The position numbers and the translations under genes are program-made. From a bacterium (lineage in GTDB: Bacteria; Myxococcota_A; UBA9160; UBA6930), in contig JAAETT010000242.1 of assembly GCA_024228115.1 (NCBI GenBank), positions 1 to 35,606 on the forward strand: a stretch of 35,606 nucleotides of DNA. The letters are read 5' to 3'. Below the pieces are notes generated by a model. That model was not told the DNA's origin and did no database searches. It was given only the letters and a program-made list of their open reading frames with translations. Position 1 is the stretch's first letter. Each line of letters opens with the position of its first letter. This document shows, one piece after another, positions 1 to 6,341 of the stretch.

Positions 1-60
1 CCATTGCTGAAGCGTCGCCCGCTGGCTCTTGCTGAGGTGAATCTCGGCTGCGACCCGCAT
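1..60 (-). CDS. IS630-family transposase, N-terminal fragment (runs off left edge)
   Basis: Twenty codons read leftward from an ATG at 60 and continue past the window edge. The peptide begins MRVAAEIHLS and goes on with KSQRATLQQW, which fits the N-terminal helix-turn-helix start of IS630-family transposases (LS..QR..L..W). The terminal repeat at 123-135 lies upstream of this start, as expected for the end of the element next to the transposase start. The C-terminus of a transposase of the same family, on the same strand, lies at the opposite edge. IS630 elements insert at TA dinucleotides. The family call rests on a short peptide plus the matching termini, so it is probable rather than certain. 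Confidence 0.6.
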   Translation of the reverse strand, partial: MRVAAEIHLSKSQRATLQQW

Positions 61-122
61 CGTGCCCCTCTGGCCGTTCGCCGCGAGGGTAACGTGGATA
101 GTCCAATAGTGCCCTTTATTTA

Positions 123-135
123 TGAATCATATCAC
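123..135. repeat. IS630-type terminal inverted repeat, inner boundary of left IS copy
   Basis: TGAATCATATCAC is followed by TA (136-137). Its reverse complement GTGATATGATTCA matches GTGATGTGATTCA at 35471-35483 in 12 of 13 positions, and that copy is also preceded by TA. Two matching termini next to TA, one near each transposase fragment, mark the IS boundaries. Host sequence therefore begins at about 136-138. Confidence 0.65.
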
Positions 136-218
136 TAGGGGCGCTCGGATCCGCGGCGACCCGACTGCGGAGCAATCCGCTCGTCTCGGTCGAGCCTGTC
201 GGTTCGACCACCGTCCGC

Positions 219-965
219 GTGCATCGCCCGCAGAACGGCGACGGTCGGCGATCCCCCGCCATCCTGTGGCTTCACGGCGGTGGCTTCATCGGCGGTTCTC
301 CCAGTCAGGATGACGCGCTGTGCCGCCGCCTGGCGGATGAACTCGGCGTGGTCGTGGCGGCTCCGAAGTATCCCCTTTCCCCTGGCCATCGGTTTCCTGC
401 CGCGCTCGAGATCGCCCACGAGGCCCTCGTCTGGCTGGCTTCACGCGACGACGTCGATGCCGATCGCATCGCGATCGCTGGCGCGAGCGCGGGCGGAGGC
501 CTCGCGGCGCAACTCGCTCTGCTGGCTCGCGAGCGCGCCGAGGTTCGCCCCGTGATGCAGGCATTGGTCTACCCGATGTTGGACGATCGCACGGCGCTTC
601 GGACCGACATCGATGAAAGCGGCTTCCGCCTGTGGAACAATCGCGGAAACCATCTCGGCTGGGCTGCCTATCTCGGTCGCGCGCCCGGCGACCCGGACGT
701 CAGCCCGATGGCAGCGCCGGCGCGCAACAAAGATCTCGCCGGGCTACCGCCGACGTGGATCGGCGTTGGCGATCTCGATCTCTTTCACGACGAAGACGTG
801 GCGTATGGTGAGGCGCTCCGAAGCGCCGGCGTCCCTTGCGAAACGCTCGTAGTCGAAGGGGTCTTCCACGGCTTCGACGGCATTCTCCCCAAGGCTTCGG
901 CTACCGTCCGATTTCGCCGTTCGATGATCGACGCACTCCGGCACGCCTTCGGATCAAACGACTAG
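219..965 (+). CDS. Alpha/beta hydrolase (HSL-type esterase), 5' end cut by IS
   Basis: The 248-residue product has the oxyanion motif HGGGF (about residues 20-24), the nucleophile elbow GASAGG, an aspartate in GDLDLFHDE and a histidine in VFHGFD. This is the hormone-sensitive-lipase arrangement of carboxylesterases that cleave small esters. The GTG at 219 is the first usable start, but the frame stays open with coding character back to the IS boundary near 138 and includes a strand (VSVEPV then TTVRVHRP) that normally precedes the HGGG motif. Homologues usually have several dozen more N-terminal residues. The native start was therefore probably removed by the insertion and lies beyond the IS. 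It may be a pseudogene or may be expressed from an IS-borne promoter. The family call is firm; activity is uncertain. Confidence 0.8.
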   Translation: MHRPQNGDGRRSPAILWLHGGGFIGGSPSQDDALCRRLADELGVVVAAPKYPLSPGHRFPAALEIAHEALVWLASRDDVDADRIAIAGASAGGGLAAQLALLARERAEVRPVMQALVYPMLDDRTALRTDIDESGFRLWNNRGNHLGWAAYLGRAPGDPDVSPMAAPARNKDLAGLPPTWIGVGDLDLFHDEDVAYGEALRSAGVPCETLVVEGVFHGFDGILPKASATVRFRRSMIDALRHAFGSND

Positions 966-1009
966 CATCCGGCCCTCGGCGGAGCGGGTACCGCGCCGAC
1001 ATGCGCCGC

Positions 1010-1429
1010 CTAGCGAGCGCCATACAGTCCGATCCCCAGGGCCAGCAATCCGAAGGGGATCGTGTATCCGGTCCACGAGACCTTCTTGGCGAGTTCGAAG
1101 AACTCGCCCTCGTCGGTGGCTCGTGCACGCTGCACGACCCAACGGATGCACACGAGGTTGGAGAGGACGGCAATCAGTCCGGCCACGACCTTCACGATCA
1201 AGAGCGGCGTCGCACCGGGCCACAAGCGGTAGAAGAGGACGGATCCCGTCAGCAGGACGATGCCGACCAGGGGCGCTTCGAAGTAGAGGTCGATCCGCTT
1301 GTGGGCCTCGGCCACGAAACGGCGGGTCGCCATGTCGTGGGCCAGCAACTCGACCACGACCTCCGCAGCAATCAGGCCCATCCAGGCGCTCGCTGCGACG
1401 ATGTGGATCTGAAGCACGGTGATGTCCAT
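1010..1429 (-). CDS. Small multi-pass membrane protein (CopD/DUF2269-like topology)
   Basis: The 139-residue protein starts at the ATG at 1429, preceded by a purine-rich stretch (GAGAGGGGG) as ribosome site. An upstream in-frame extension is rejected because it runs through a tRNA-derived repeat. It has about four hydrophobic segments: residues 5-25 (HIVAASAWMGLIAAEVVVEL), about 50-65, about 72-95, and a C-terminal one ending GLLALGIGLYG. A conserved-looking HIVAASAWMG opening resembles membrane proteins of the CopD and DUF2269 type. No catalytic motif is visible. It lies convergent with the hydrolase at 219-965 and 45 bp from it. The function is unknown; only the membrane topology is well supported. 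Confidence 0.7.
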   Translation of the reverse strand: MDITVLQIHIVAASAWMGLIAAEVVVELLAHDMATRRFVAEAHKRIDLYFEAPLVGIVLLTGSVLFYRLWPGATPLLIVKVVAGLIAVLSNLVCIRWVVQRARATDEGEFFELAKKVSWTGYTIPFGLLALGIGLYGAR

Positions 1430-1634
1430 GGCCGCCCCCTCTCTGCGGATCGCCAATCGATCGCCCGACAGGATACCGCTAGACCTCGGGTGTTCTTGTC
1501 TTCGCGGAAACCCGCAGGGTGCGGGGATTCCTGTGGGTCGTTCGGCCTGAAACGCCTCAAGACGCCCGCTCCCCGAACCGCCCAACGCCCTGAAGCCCTT
1601 GGGTTTCGGGGCGTTCCCACTTCGCCGCGGCGCC

Positions 1635-1683
1635 TTGCGGAACTGGGGGTCGCACGTTCGAGGCGTGCCGGGCGCGCCATGGG
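1635..1683 (+). repeat. tRNA 3'-half-derived repeat, copy 1
   Basis: The segment reads as the 3' half of a tRNA. An anticodon-loop-like TTGCGGA is followed by ACTGG, then a T-arm with the perfect stem GCACG/CGTGC (1652-1656 and 1664-1668) around a 7-nt loop TTCGAGG, an acceptor strand CGGGCGC, a discriminator G and CCA at 1677-1679. No D-arm or 5' acceptor precedes it, so it is not a functional tRNA. A second copy at 14854-14902 matches in 46 of 49 positions. It sits 14 bp downstream of the stop of the minus-strand gene at 1698-1988. Confidence 0.65.
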
Positions 1684-1697
1684 CCACGCGTCTTCAG

Positions 1698-1988
1698 TCA
1701 GGCGGCTGACTTCAGGTTTTCACGAATGATCCTCGGGTGTCGCGCTGCGATTCGAAGGAGCGCGACCGCGGGTCCTTCTGGCTTCCGTCGACCCTGCTCC
1801 CAGTTCCGCAGGGTATGAACGCTGATTTCGATGGCTTGAGCGAATTCTTCCTGCGTCAGGCCAACGAACTTCCTCAGTGCCACGATGTCCTCTCCGGACT
1901 CGAAGAGTCCCTGCATCAGCCGCTTTCGGAGGCGGGCAGGGATCGCTCGGTGGAGCTGCTCGTCGGTCAGTTCGGGGATGTCAGTCAT
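1698..1988 (-). CDS. XRE/HigA-type helix-turn-helix antitoxin
   Basis: The 96-residue protein has a central Cro/C1-type helix-turn-helix at about residues 38-85 (ALRKFVGLTQEEFAQAIEIS, then VHTLRNWEQGRRKPEGPA). The recognition-helix pattern TLRNWEQGRRKP is typical of NadS- and HigA-like antitoxins. Its ATG overlaps the stop codon of the upstream BrnT-like gene (ATGA at 1985-1988), which indicates translational coupling in one operon. By family analogy it would bind the toxin and repress the shared promoter, where a palindrome is visible at 2286-2318. The gene is intact, unlike its toxin partner. Confidence 0.85.
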   Translation of the reverse strand: MTDIPELTDEQLHRAIPARLRKRLMQGLFESGEDIVALRKFVGLTQEEFAQAIEISVHTLRNWEQGRRKPEGPAVALLRIAARHPRIIRENLKSAA

Positions 1989-2275
1989 TGATTTGCTCCC
2001 ACATGTGAGTGGTACAAGGATTGTTCGTGCTTGTTCGCCAACCGCGCGCCGATGACTCTGATGAGTTCTTCATCCCGCTCCGTGTAGACGACGACCACGA
2101 GTCCTCAATCGATGGGGCCGATCGCGATGAAACGGTCTTCGACATCCGAATGCTCAGCGTCGAATATCTCGAGGTAGTCGACACCAGATTCGAAGAGTCT
2201 GCGAGCTTCTGCGAATGAGACTCCGTGTTTCTGCTGGTTGCTGCCGTCCTTCGCTTCATCCCACTCAAACTCCAC
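1985..2275 (-). pseudogene. BrnT-family toxin with in-frame TGA at codon 57
   Basis: Read from the GTG at 2275, the frame gives VEFEWDEAKDGSNQQKHGVS, then FAEARRLF and FEDRFIAIG-like blocks, all BrnT hallmarks (the EWDxxKxxxNxxKHGVSFxEA signature). BrnT toxins are about 90-100-residue RelE-fold ribonucleases. Codon 57 (2105-2107) is TGA. The frame then continues for 39 conserved-looking codons (GLVVVVYTERDEE, then IRVIGARLA) to the natural stop at 1985. A C-to-T change of CGA (Arg) would explain the stop. The C-terminal part carries family-conserved residues, so a 56-residue product should be inactive. A sequencing error is possible. The stop overlaps the antitoxin start. Confidence 0.75.
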
Positions 2276-2285
2276 AGGCTACAGA

Positions 2286-2318
2286 CTAAGCCATTGGCGT
2301 AGTAAGTCAATGGCTTAG
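2286..2318. promoter_or_regulatory. Palindrome over the toxin-antitoxin promoter
   Basis: CTAAGCCATTG (2286-2296) and CAATGGCTTAG (2308-2318) are perfect inverted repeats, 11 bp per arm, extendable by a G.T and a C-G pair. On the minus strand the palindrome overlaps a candidate promoter, TTGACT (2310-2305), a 16-nt spacer and TAGTCT (2288-2283), which would start transcription next to the GTG at 2275. This layout fits an autoregulatory toxin-antitoxin operator. There is no T-run to favour a terminator. Confidence 0.5.
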
Positions 2319-2495
2319 ATGTCTTCCGCGTCTCAGCCGTCCGGATGGGACGCGGAGAGCGTCTTCGGACTGATTCCTGCTGTCTCGATCCCCAGACCTG
2401 CCGCGGTTCTCTTCGTCGCCGTCCATGATCGAATCTGCGGCGATGCCCTCGGCAGTGGCGCGCAGCTCTTCTCCCCCCGGCCCCTCGTTCGTCAT
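2307..2495 (-). CDS. Possible small ORF coupled to the TetR gene
   Basis: The 62-codon frame begins MTNEGPGGEEL. Its ATG overlaps the TetR stop codon (ATGA at 2492-2495), and it ends inside the palindrome at 2286-2318. The product would be hydrophilic and charged with no recognisable domain. The start overlap and a moderately GC-rich third position are the only support. It may equally be untranslated spacer. Confidence 0.2.
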   Translation of the reverse strand: MTNEGPGGEELRATAEGIAADSIMDGDEENRGRSGDRDSRNQSEDALRVPSGRLRRGRHLSH

Positions 2496-3103
2496 GACTC
2501 CTCGTCGCGCTGGCTAGCAGCCGGTGGCCCTGCCATCGCTTCGAGCCAGGTGCGTACGATCTCGGCAACCCGCTGGTCGAGGTCGTCCGCGTCGGTACCG
2601 ATGCGCTTCGCGTACGGTTCACGGAAGATGCGGTAGCCACGGAGCAGCGCTGAGATCGCCACCTGCAGCGCCTCGAGATCGTGGGCACGATCGATATCCC
2701 CGTCGATGACGTCCTGGCGCAGGCGGCTGAGCATCTCCTCGTATCGCGGCATCGGGTCGACGGTGTCGTCACCGTCGATGACGAGCAGAGCGCGCAATTG
2801 GCTGTCGTGGATCGTGTCGGTCGGCCGGAGGGCCCGAAGCCTCCGCTCGACGAAGGAGGCGCCCCGCCTGTCGGCGATCAGAGATTCGGCCACCGCTTCG
2901 AAGCGACGAGCAATCGCCGCGCGCAGCAGCTCCCGTCTCGAGCCGAAGTAGTGGTAGATGTTGCCACGATTGACCCCGGCACCGTCGGCGACCTCGCGGA
3001 GATTGAGACCGGCCAGCACGCCGTTGCGTCGGATGAGGTCGAGGGCGGAATCGATGAGTCGACGCTCGGTTTCGGCCCGATTTTGCTTTGTCTTCGTGGC
3101 CAT
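2492..3103 (-). CDS. TetR-family transcriptional regulator
   Basis: The 203-residue protein has an N-terminal helix-turn-helix at about residues 10-60, with LIDSALDLIRRNGVLAGLNL then REVADGAGVNRGNIYHYFGS. The YHYFGSRRELL signature defines the TetR fold. The C-terminal ligand-binding domain is all-helical and not assignable to a substrate. The ATG at 3103 gives the usual distance to the helix-turn-helix; an upstream in-frame ATG would add only 11 atypical residues. It is divergent from the operon starting at 3257, and the perfect palindrome at 3173-3187 between them is the likely operator. The natural inference is that it represses the metallo-hydrolase/DUF3604 operon and itself. Confidence 0.9.
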   Translation of the reverse strand: MATKTKQNRAETERRLIDSALDLIRRNGVLAGLNLREVADGAGVNRGNIYHYFGSRRELLRAAIARRFEAVAESLIADRRGASFVERRLRALRPTDTIHDSQLRALLVIDGDDTVDPMPRYEEMLSRLRQDVIDGDIDRAHDLEALQVAISALLRGYRIFREPYAKRIGTDADDLDQRVAEIVRTWLEAMAGPPAASQRDEES

Positions 3104-3172
3104 CGATCGATTCGCCTTCTCCGGCCTGGCTTGCAAGAGGACCGGCCGACGGTCACACTCGCCTCAGTGGAT

Positions 3173-3187
3173 TTAGCGAAACGCTAA
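3173..3187. promoter_or_regulatory. Putative TetR operator between divergent genes
   Basis: TTAGCGAAACGCTAA is a perfect inverted repeat (TTAGCG, AAA spacer, CGCTAA). It is followed by an AT-rich stretch, TAATAATATC (3185-3194), that could serve as a -10 region for the rightward operon. Palindromes of this length in the gap between a TetR gene and a divergent operon are usually its binding site. Confidence 0.6.
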
Positions 3188-3236
3188 TAATATCTATCGC
3201 TGTGAGCAAGGCCCGCGACGACTCAGGGGAGAGGAA

Positions 3237-3260
3237 ATGTTGAAGAAGGCCAAGTCTTGA
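3237..3260 (+). CDS. Seven-codon leader minigene MLKKAKS
   Basis: An ATG at 3237 has the strong ribosome site GGGGAGAGGAA and encodes MLKKAKS, then stops with a TGA that overlaps the TTG start of the next gene (TTGA at 3257-3260). The first four residues equal the N-terminus of the DUF3604 gene at 6342 (MLKK). It may be a coupling leader for a weak TTG start, or the remains of the original start after a frameshift. Confidence 0.35.
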   Translation: MLKKAKS

Positions 3261-4294
3261 AAAAGCTCTTCTCCGTCGTGGTCGCCTTGGTCGTGCTGAT
3301 CAGCGCGGCCGCTGCTTTGGTACTCAACGTGCCCGCCGCCCAGGACGCGGTCTTCAAGCGCGCAGCGACCGCCGTTCTGGGACAGGCGCCCGCACCTCTG
3401 GACGGCATGCGCGTCATCGTCTGCGGCAGCGCGTCGCCGCTCGGCCGGGATCCCGAGCGCGCCCAGGCCTGCATCGCGGTGGTCACCGAAGAGCACTTTC
3501 TTCTGTTCGACGTCGGCGCGCGCTCACCCCTCAGGATGGCCCAGGCCCAGCTGCCCATGGCGCGCATCAACGGCGTCTTCCTCACCCACTTCCACTCGGA
3601 TCATATTGCCGCGCTGCCGGACGTGAACCTGGCCTCCTGGGTACAGGGCCGACCCGCTCCACTCGACGTCTACGGCCCACCCGGGGTGCAATCAGTAGTG
3701 GATGGATTCAACGCCGCCTATGGGCTGGATCGTGGCTACCGCACGGCCCATCACGGCGCAGCGCGGCTGCCTCCCGAGCGCGGCGCGATGCGGGCTCAAG
3801 TGTTCGACCCGGGCGAGGTCGTCTGGCAGGACGACCTCCTCACCGTCACGTCGTTCGCCGTCGAGCATCCGCCCATCGAGCCTGCGGTGGGCTACCGGGT
3901 CGACTATCGGGGCCGGTCGGTGGTCATCTCCGGAGATTCCAACGCCGCCGACGGCCTGTTCACCGCCGCAAAGGCCGCAGACCTCCTCCTCCACGACGCG
4001 CTGTCACGTACCCTGCTCGACCCGATGATCGAAGCCGCGACGGAACTCGGCCTGCCAGTGTCAGGGATCATGACCGACGTCATCGACTATCACGCCGACG
4101 TGACGTTGCTGCCGGCCCGCGCGGCCGAGGCAGGCATCAAGCGTCTCGCACTGTACCACCTGGTGCCGGTCCCGAACGCGCTGACCGAGAGAATGTTCCT
4201 GCGCGGGCTGCCCGACGAGGTCATCCTCACGCGCGACCTGCACACCTTCGATCTGCCCGCGGACTCCAGCGAGATCCGCATCAGGGAGCCCTGA
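3257..4294 (+). CDS. Membrane-anchored metallo-beta-lactamase-fold hydrolase (RNase Z/arylsulfatase-like)
   Basis: The 345-residue protein begins with an N-terminal hydrophobic segment (residues 4-24), so it is probably anchored in or exported across the inner membrane. The metal site is complete: HFHSDH at 111-116, GDS at 226-228, HD at 246-247 and a late histidine in LYHLVP (301). The spacing resembles RNase Z-like hydrolases rather than class B lactamases. The exported location argues against tRNA processing and for a small-molecule or ester substrate. The TTG start at 3257 is preceded by GAAGAAGG and overlapped by a seven-codon minigene. The next gene starts 3 bp after the stop, so this is the first gene of an operon with two DUF3604 proteins, probably controlled by the divergent TetR. 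Confidence 0.85.
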   Translation: MKKLFSVVVALVVLISAAAALVLNVPAAQDAVFKRAATAVLGQAPAPLDGMRVIVCGSASPLGRDPERAQACIAVVTEEHFLLFDVGARSPLRMAQAQLPMARINGVFLTHFHSDHIAALPDVNLASWVQGRPAPLDVYGPPGVQSVVDGFNAAYGLDRGYRTAHHGAARLPPERGAMRAQVFDPGEVVWQDDLLTVTSFAVEHPPIEPAVGYRVDYRGRSVVISGDSNAADGLFTAAKAADLLLHDALSRTLLDPMIEAATELGLPVSGIMTDVIDYHADVTLLPARAAEAGIKRLALYHLVPVPNALTERMFLRGLPDEVILTRDLHTFDLPADSSEIRIREP

Positions 4295-4297
4295 ATC

Positions 4298-6325
4298 ATG
4301 AGCCATCGTACACAGATCCTCAGCATCGGATCCCTCGCTTTGCTATGCGTGCTCGCCTCGTCAGGTTGCGAGGACATCGAGGACGCTCAGACGGCGAGCG
4401 AGGTCAGCTCGGGCCAGCCGAGCCGGCTTCAGGTGGACAACGTGGTGTTCGAGCCGAACATGGGCACGATGTCCCTGCGACCGGAGGCGAACCCCGAGCG
4501 CAATGTCTACTACGGCGATCTGCACGTCCACACCGAGTACTCCTTCGATGCCTTCGCATTCGGCACCCAAGCGACACCCCGCGACGCCTACCGCTATGCC
4601 AAGGGCGAGGCGATCCAGCACCCAGTGGGCTACGAGATCAAGCTGAGCCGTCCTCTCGACTTCTATGCCGTGACCGACCACGCCATGTTCCTCGGTGTCG
4701 CGAAGGAGGCCGCCGACACCAGCTCCGAGCTCTCGAGGCTGCCGGTCACCGACTTCATCCACGACCTGAACGCGCCGGACAACCGTGGCATCATGAGCCT
4801 CTCCACGCGCGCCAAGGTGTTCAGCAGGCTCGTGTCGGGTTTCATCGAGAGAATCGCGGCAGGAGAAGTCGAGCAGCAGGAAATCGATGACATATCGAAA
4901 TCCGCCTGGCGCGACACGATCGAGGCGGCAGATGAGGCCTACGTGCCGGGCCGATTCACGGCCTTTGCCGGCTACGAATACACCTCGTCGACGAGCGAGC
5001 GCGGTAATCTGCATCGCAACGTGATCTTCCGCGGCACGGACGATCTGCCCGAGCTGCCCTTCTCCCGACTCAACTCACGGAACCCCGAAGGCCTCTGGGA
5101 CTGGATGGATGCGCTACGAGCACAGGGCATCGAATCGCTCGCCATCCCCCACAACTCGAACGGCTCGAACGGCGCGATGTTCAAGCGCGTGAACTGGGCC
5201 GGTGAGCCGATCGACGAGGCGTACGCCGCACAGCGCATGCGCAACGAGCCGCTGGTCGAGGTGACACAGGTCAAGGGCACGTCGGAGACCCACCCTCTTC
5301 TCTCCGACACGGACGAGTGGGCCGGCTTCGAGATCATGCCCTACCGGGTTGGGACGAAGAGGCCGAGCCAACCCGAGGGCAGCTACGTGCGAGAGGCCTA
5401 CCGCACAGGCCTCGAAGTCGCGGCCGGTGGCGTGGCGAACCCCTACAAGTTCGGCTTGATCGGCTCGACCGACACCCACGTGGGCGGCGGATCCGATCGC
5501 GAGGAGACCTACTTCTCGAAGACGGGTCTGATCGATGGCACACCCGAGCGACGCGGATCGATTCCCGCCGGTCGGCTGCTCGGGCTGGCCCTCCGCACCG
5601 TTGCTCCCGAGCTCGTGAACGAAGTCGACGGCACGACCTATCTGGAATTCAGTTCCTTCGAGTTCTGGGGCGCTTCGGGGCTGACGGCGGTCTGGGCCGA
5701 GGAGAACACACGTGAGGCGATCTACGAGGCGTTCCGTCGCAAGGAGACCTTCGCTACCTCGGGCCCGCGAATCAGGCTGCGCTTCTTCGCGGGGTACGAC
5801 TTCGACGACGCTCTGCTCGACGCGCCCGACGGGTTGGCCCGCGCCTACGCCGAGGGCGTCACGATGGGTGCCGACCTCGCGGCAGACACCAACCGCGCAC
5901 CGCGTTTCTGGGTGTGGGCGCTGGCCGATCCGGTGGCCGCACCGCTGCAACGCGTGCAGGTGATCAAGGGCTGGGAGGAAGGCGGCACGAGCCACGAAAA
6001 GGTCTTCGACGTGGCTTGCTCGGGTGGCCTCGCAGTGGATCCCGCGACCCATCGTTGTCCCGACAACGGTGCGCGGGTGAACCTCGCCGATTGCTCGTTC
6101 GACCCGGACGCCGGTGCCATGCAGTTGCGAACACTCTGGGAAGACCCGGAGTTCCAGGCCGATCAGGAAGCGTTCTACTACGTGCGCGCACTCGAGAACC
6201 CGACCTGCCGCTGGTCCACCTGGGAGGCGGTTCGCGCCGGCGTCGAGCCGCGAAGTGACCTGCCCACGACGGTGATGGAGCGCGCCTGGTCCTCACCCAT
6301 CTGGTACCGGACGGACGACTCGTGA
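4298..6325 (+). CDS. DUF3604 (PHP-like) putative lipoprotein
   Basis: The 675-residue protein has a signal peptide with a lipobox-like end (VLASSGC, Cys24), so it is probably a lipoprotein. DUF3604 proteins are related to the PHP phosphoesterase superfamily. The metal-binding motifs are present: GDLHVHTEYS at 73-82, AVTDHAMF around 124-131, IPHNSN and GSTDTHVGG further on. The C-terminal part contains WAEENTREAIYEAFRRKETF, typical of the family. Substrates of the family are unknown. It is adjacent to a paralogue at 6342 of nearly equal length, and 3 bp downstream of the metallo-hydrolase. The paired exported hydrolases suggest joint breakdown of one extracytoplasmic substrate, which is inference. 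Confidence 0.9.
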   Translation: MSHRTQILSIGSLALLCVLASSGCEDIEDAQTASEVSSGQPSRLQVDNVVFEPNMGTMSLRPEANPERNVYYGDLHVHTEYSFDAFAFGTQATPRDAYRYAKGEAIQHPVGYEIKLSRPLDFYAVTDHAMFLGVAKEAADTSSELSRLPVTDFIHDLNAPDNRGIMSLSTRAKVFSRLVSGFIERIAAGEVEQQEIDDISKSAWRDTIEAADEAYVPGRFTAFAGYEYTSSTSERGNLHRNVIFRGTDDLPELPFSRLNSRNPEGLWDWMDALRAQGIESLAIPHNSNGSNGAMFKRVNWAGEPIDEAYAAQRMRNEPLVEVTQVKGTSETHPLLSDTDEWAGFEIMPYRVGTKRPSQPEGSYVREAYRTGLEVAAGGVANPYKFGLIGSTDTHVGGGSDREETYFSKTGLIDGTPERRGSIPAGRLLGLALRTVAPELVNEVDGTTYLEFSSFEFWGASGLTAVWAEENTREAIYEAFRRKETFATSGPRIRLRFFAGYDFDDALLDAPDGLARAYAEGVTMGADLAADTNRAPRFWVWALADPVAAPLQRVQVIKGWEEGGTSHEKVFDVACSGGLAVDPATHRCPDNGARVNLADCSFDPDAGAMQLRTLWEDPEFQADQEAFYYVRALENPTCRWSTWEAVRAGVEPRSDLPTTVMERAWSSPIWYRTDDS

Positions 6326-6341
6326 ATCCTTTGGAGACGAA

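Noticed and set aside
1635-1683. Complete tRNA gene
   Set aside because: No D-arm, anticodon stem 5' strand or 5' acceptor sequence precedes either copy, so only a 3' half is supported.
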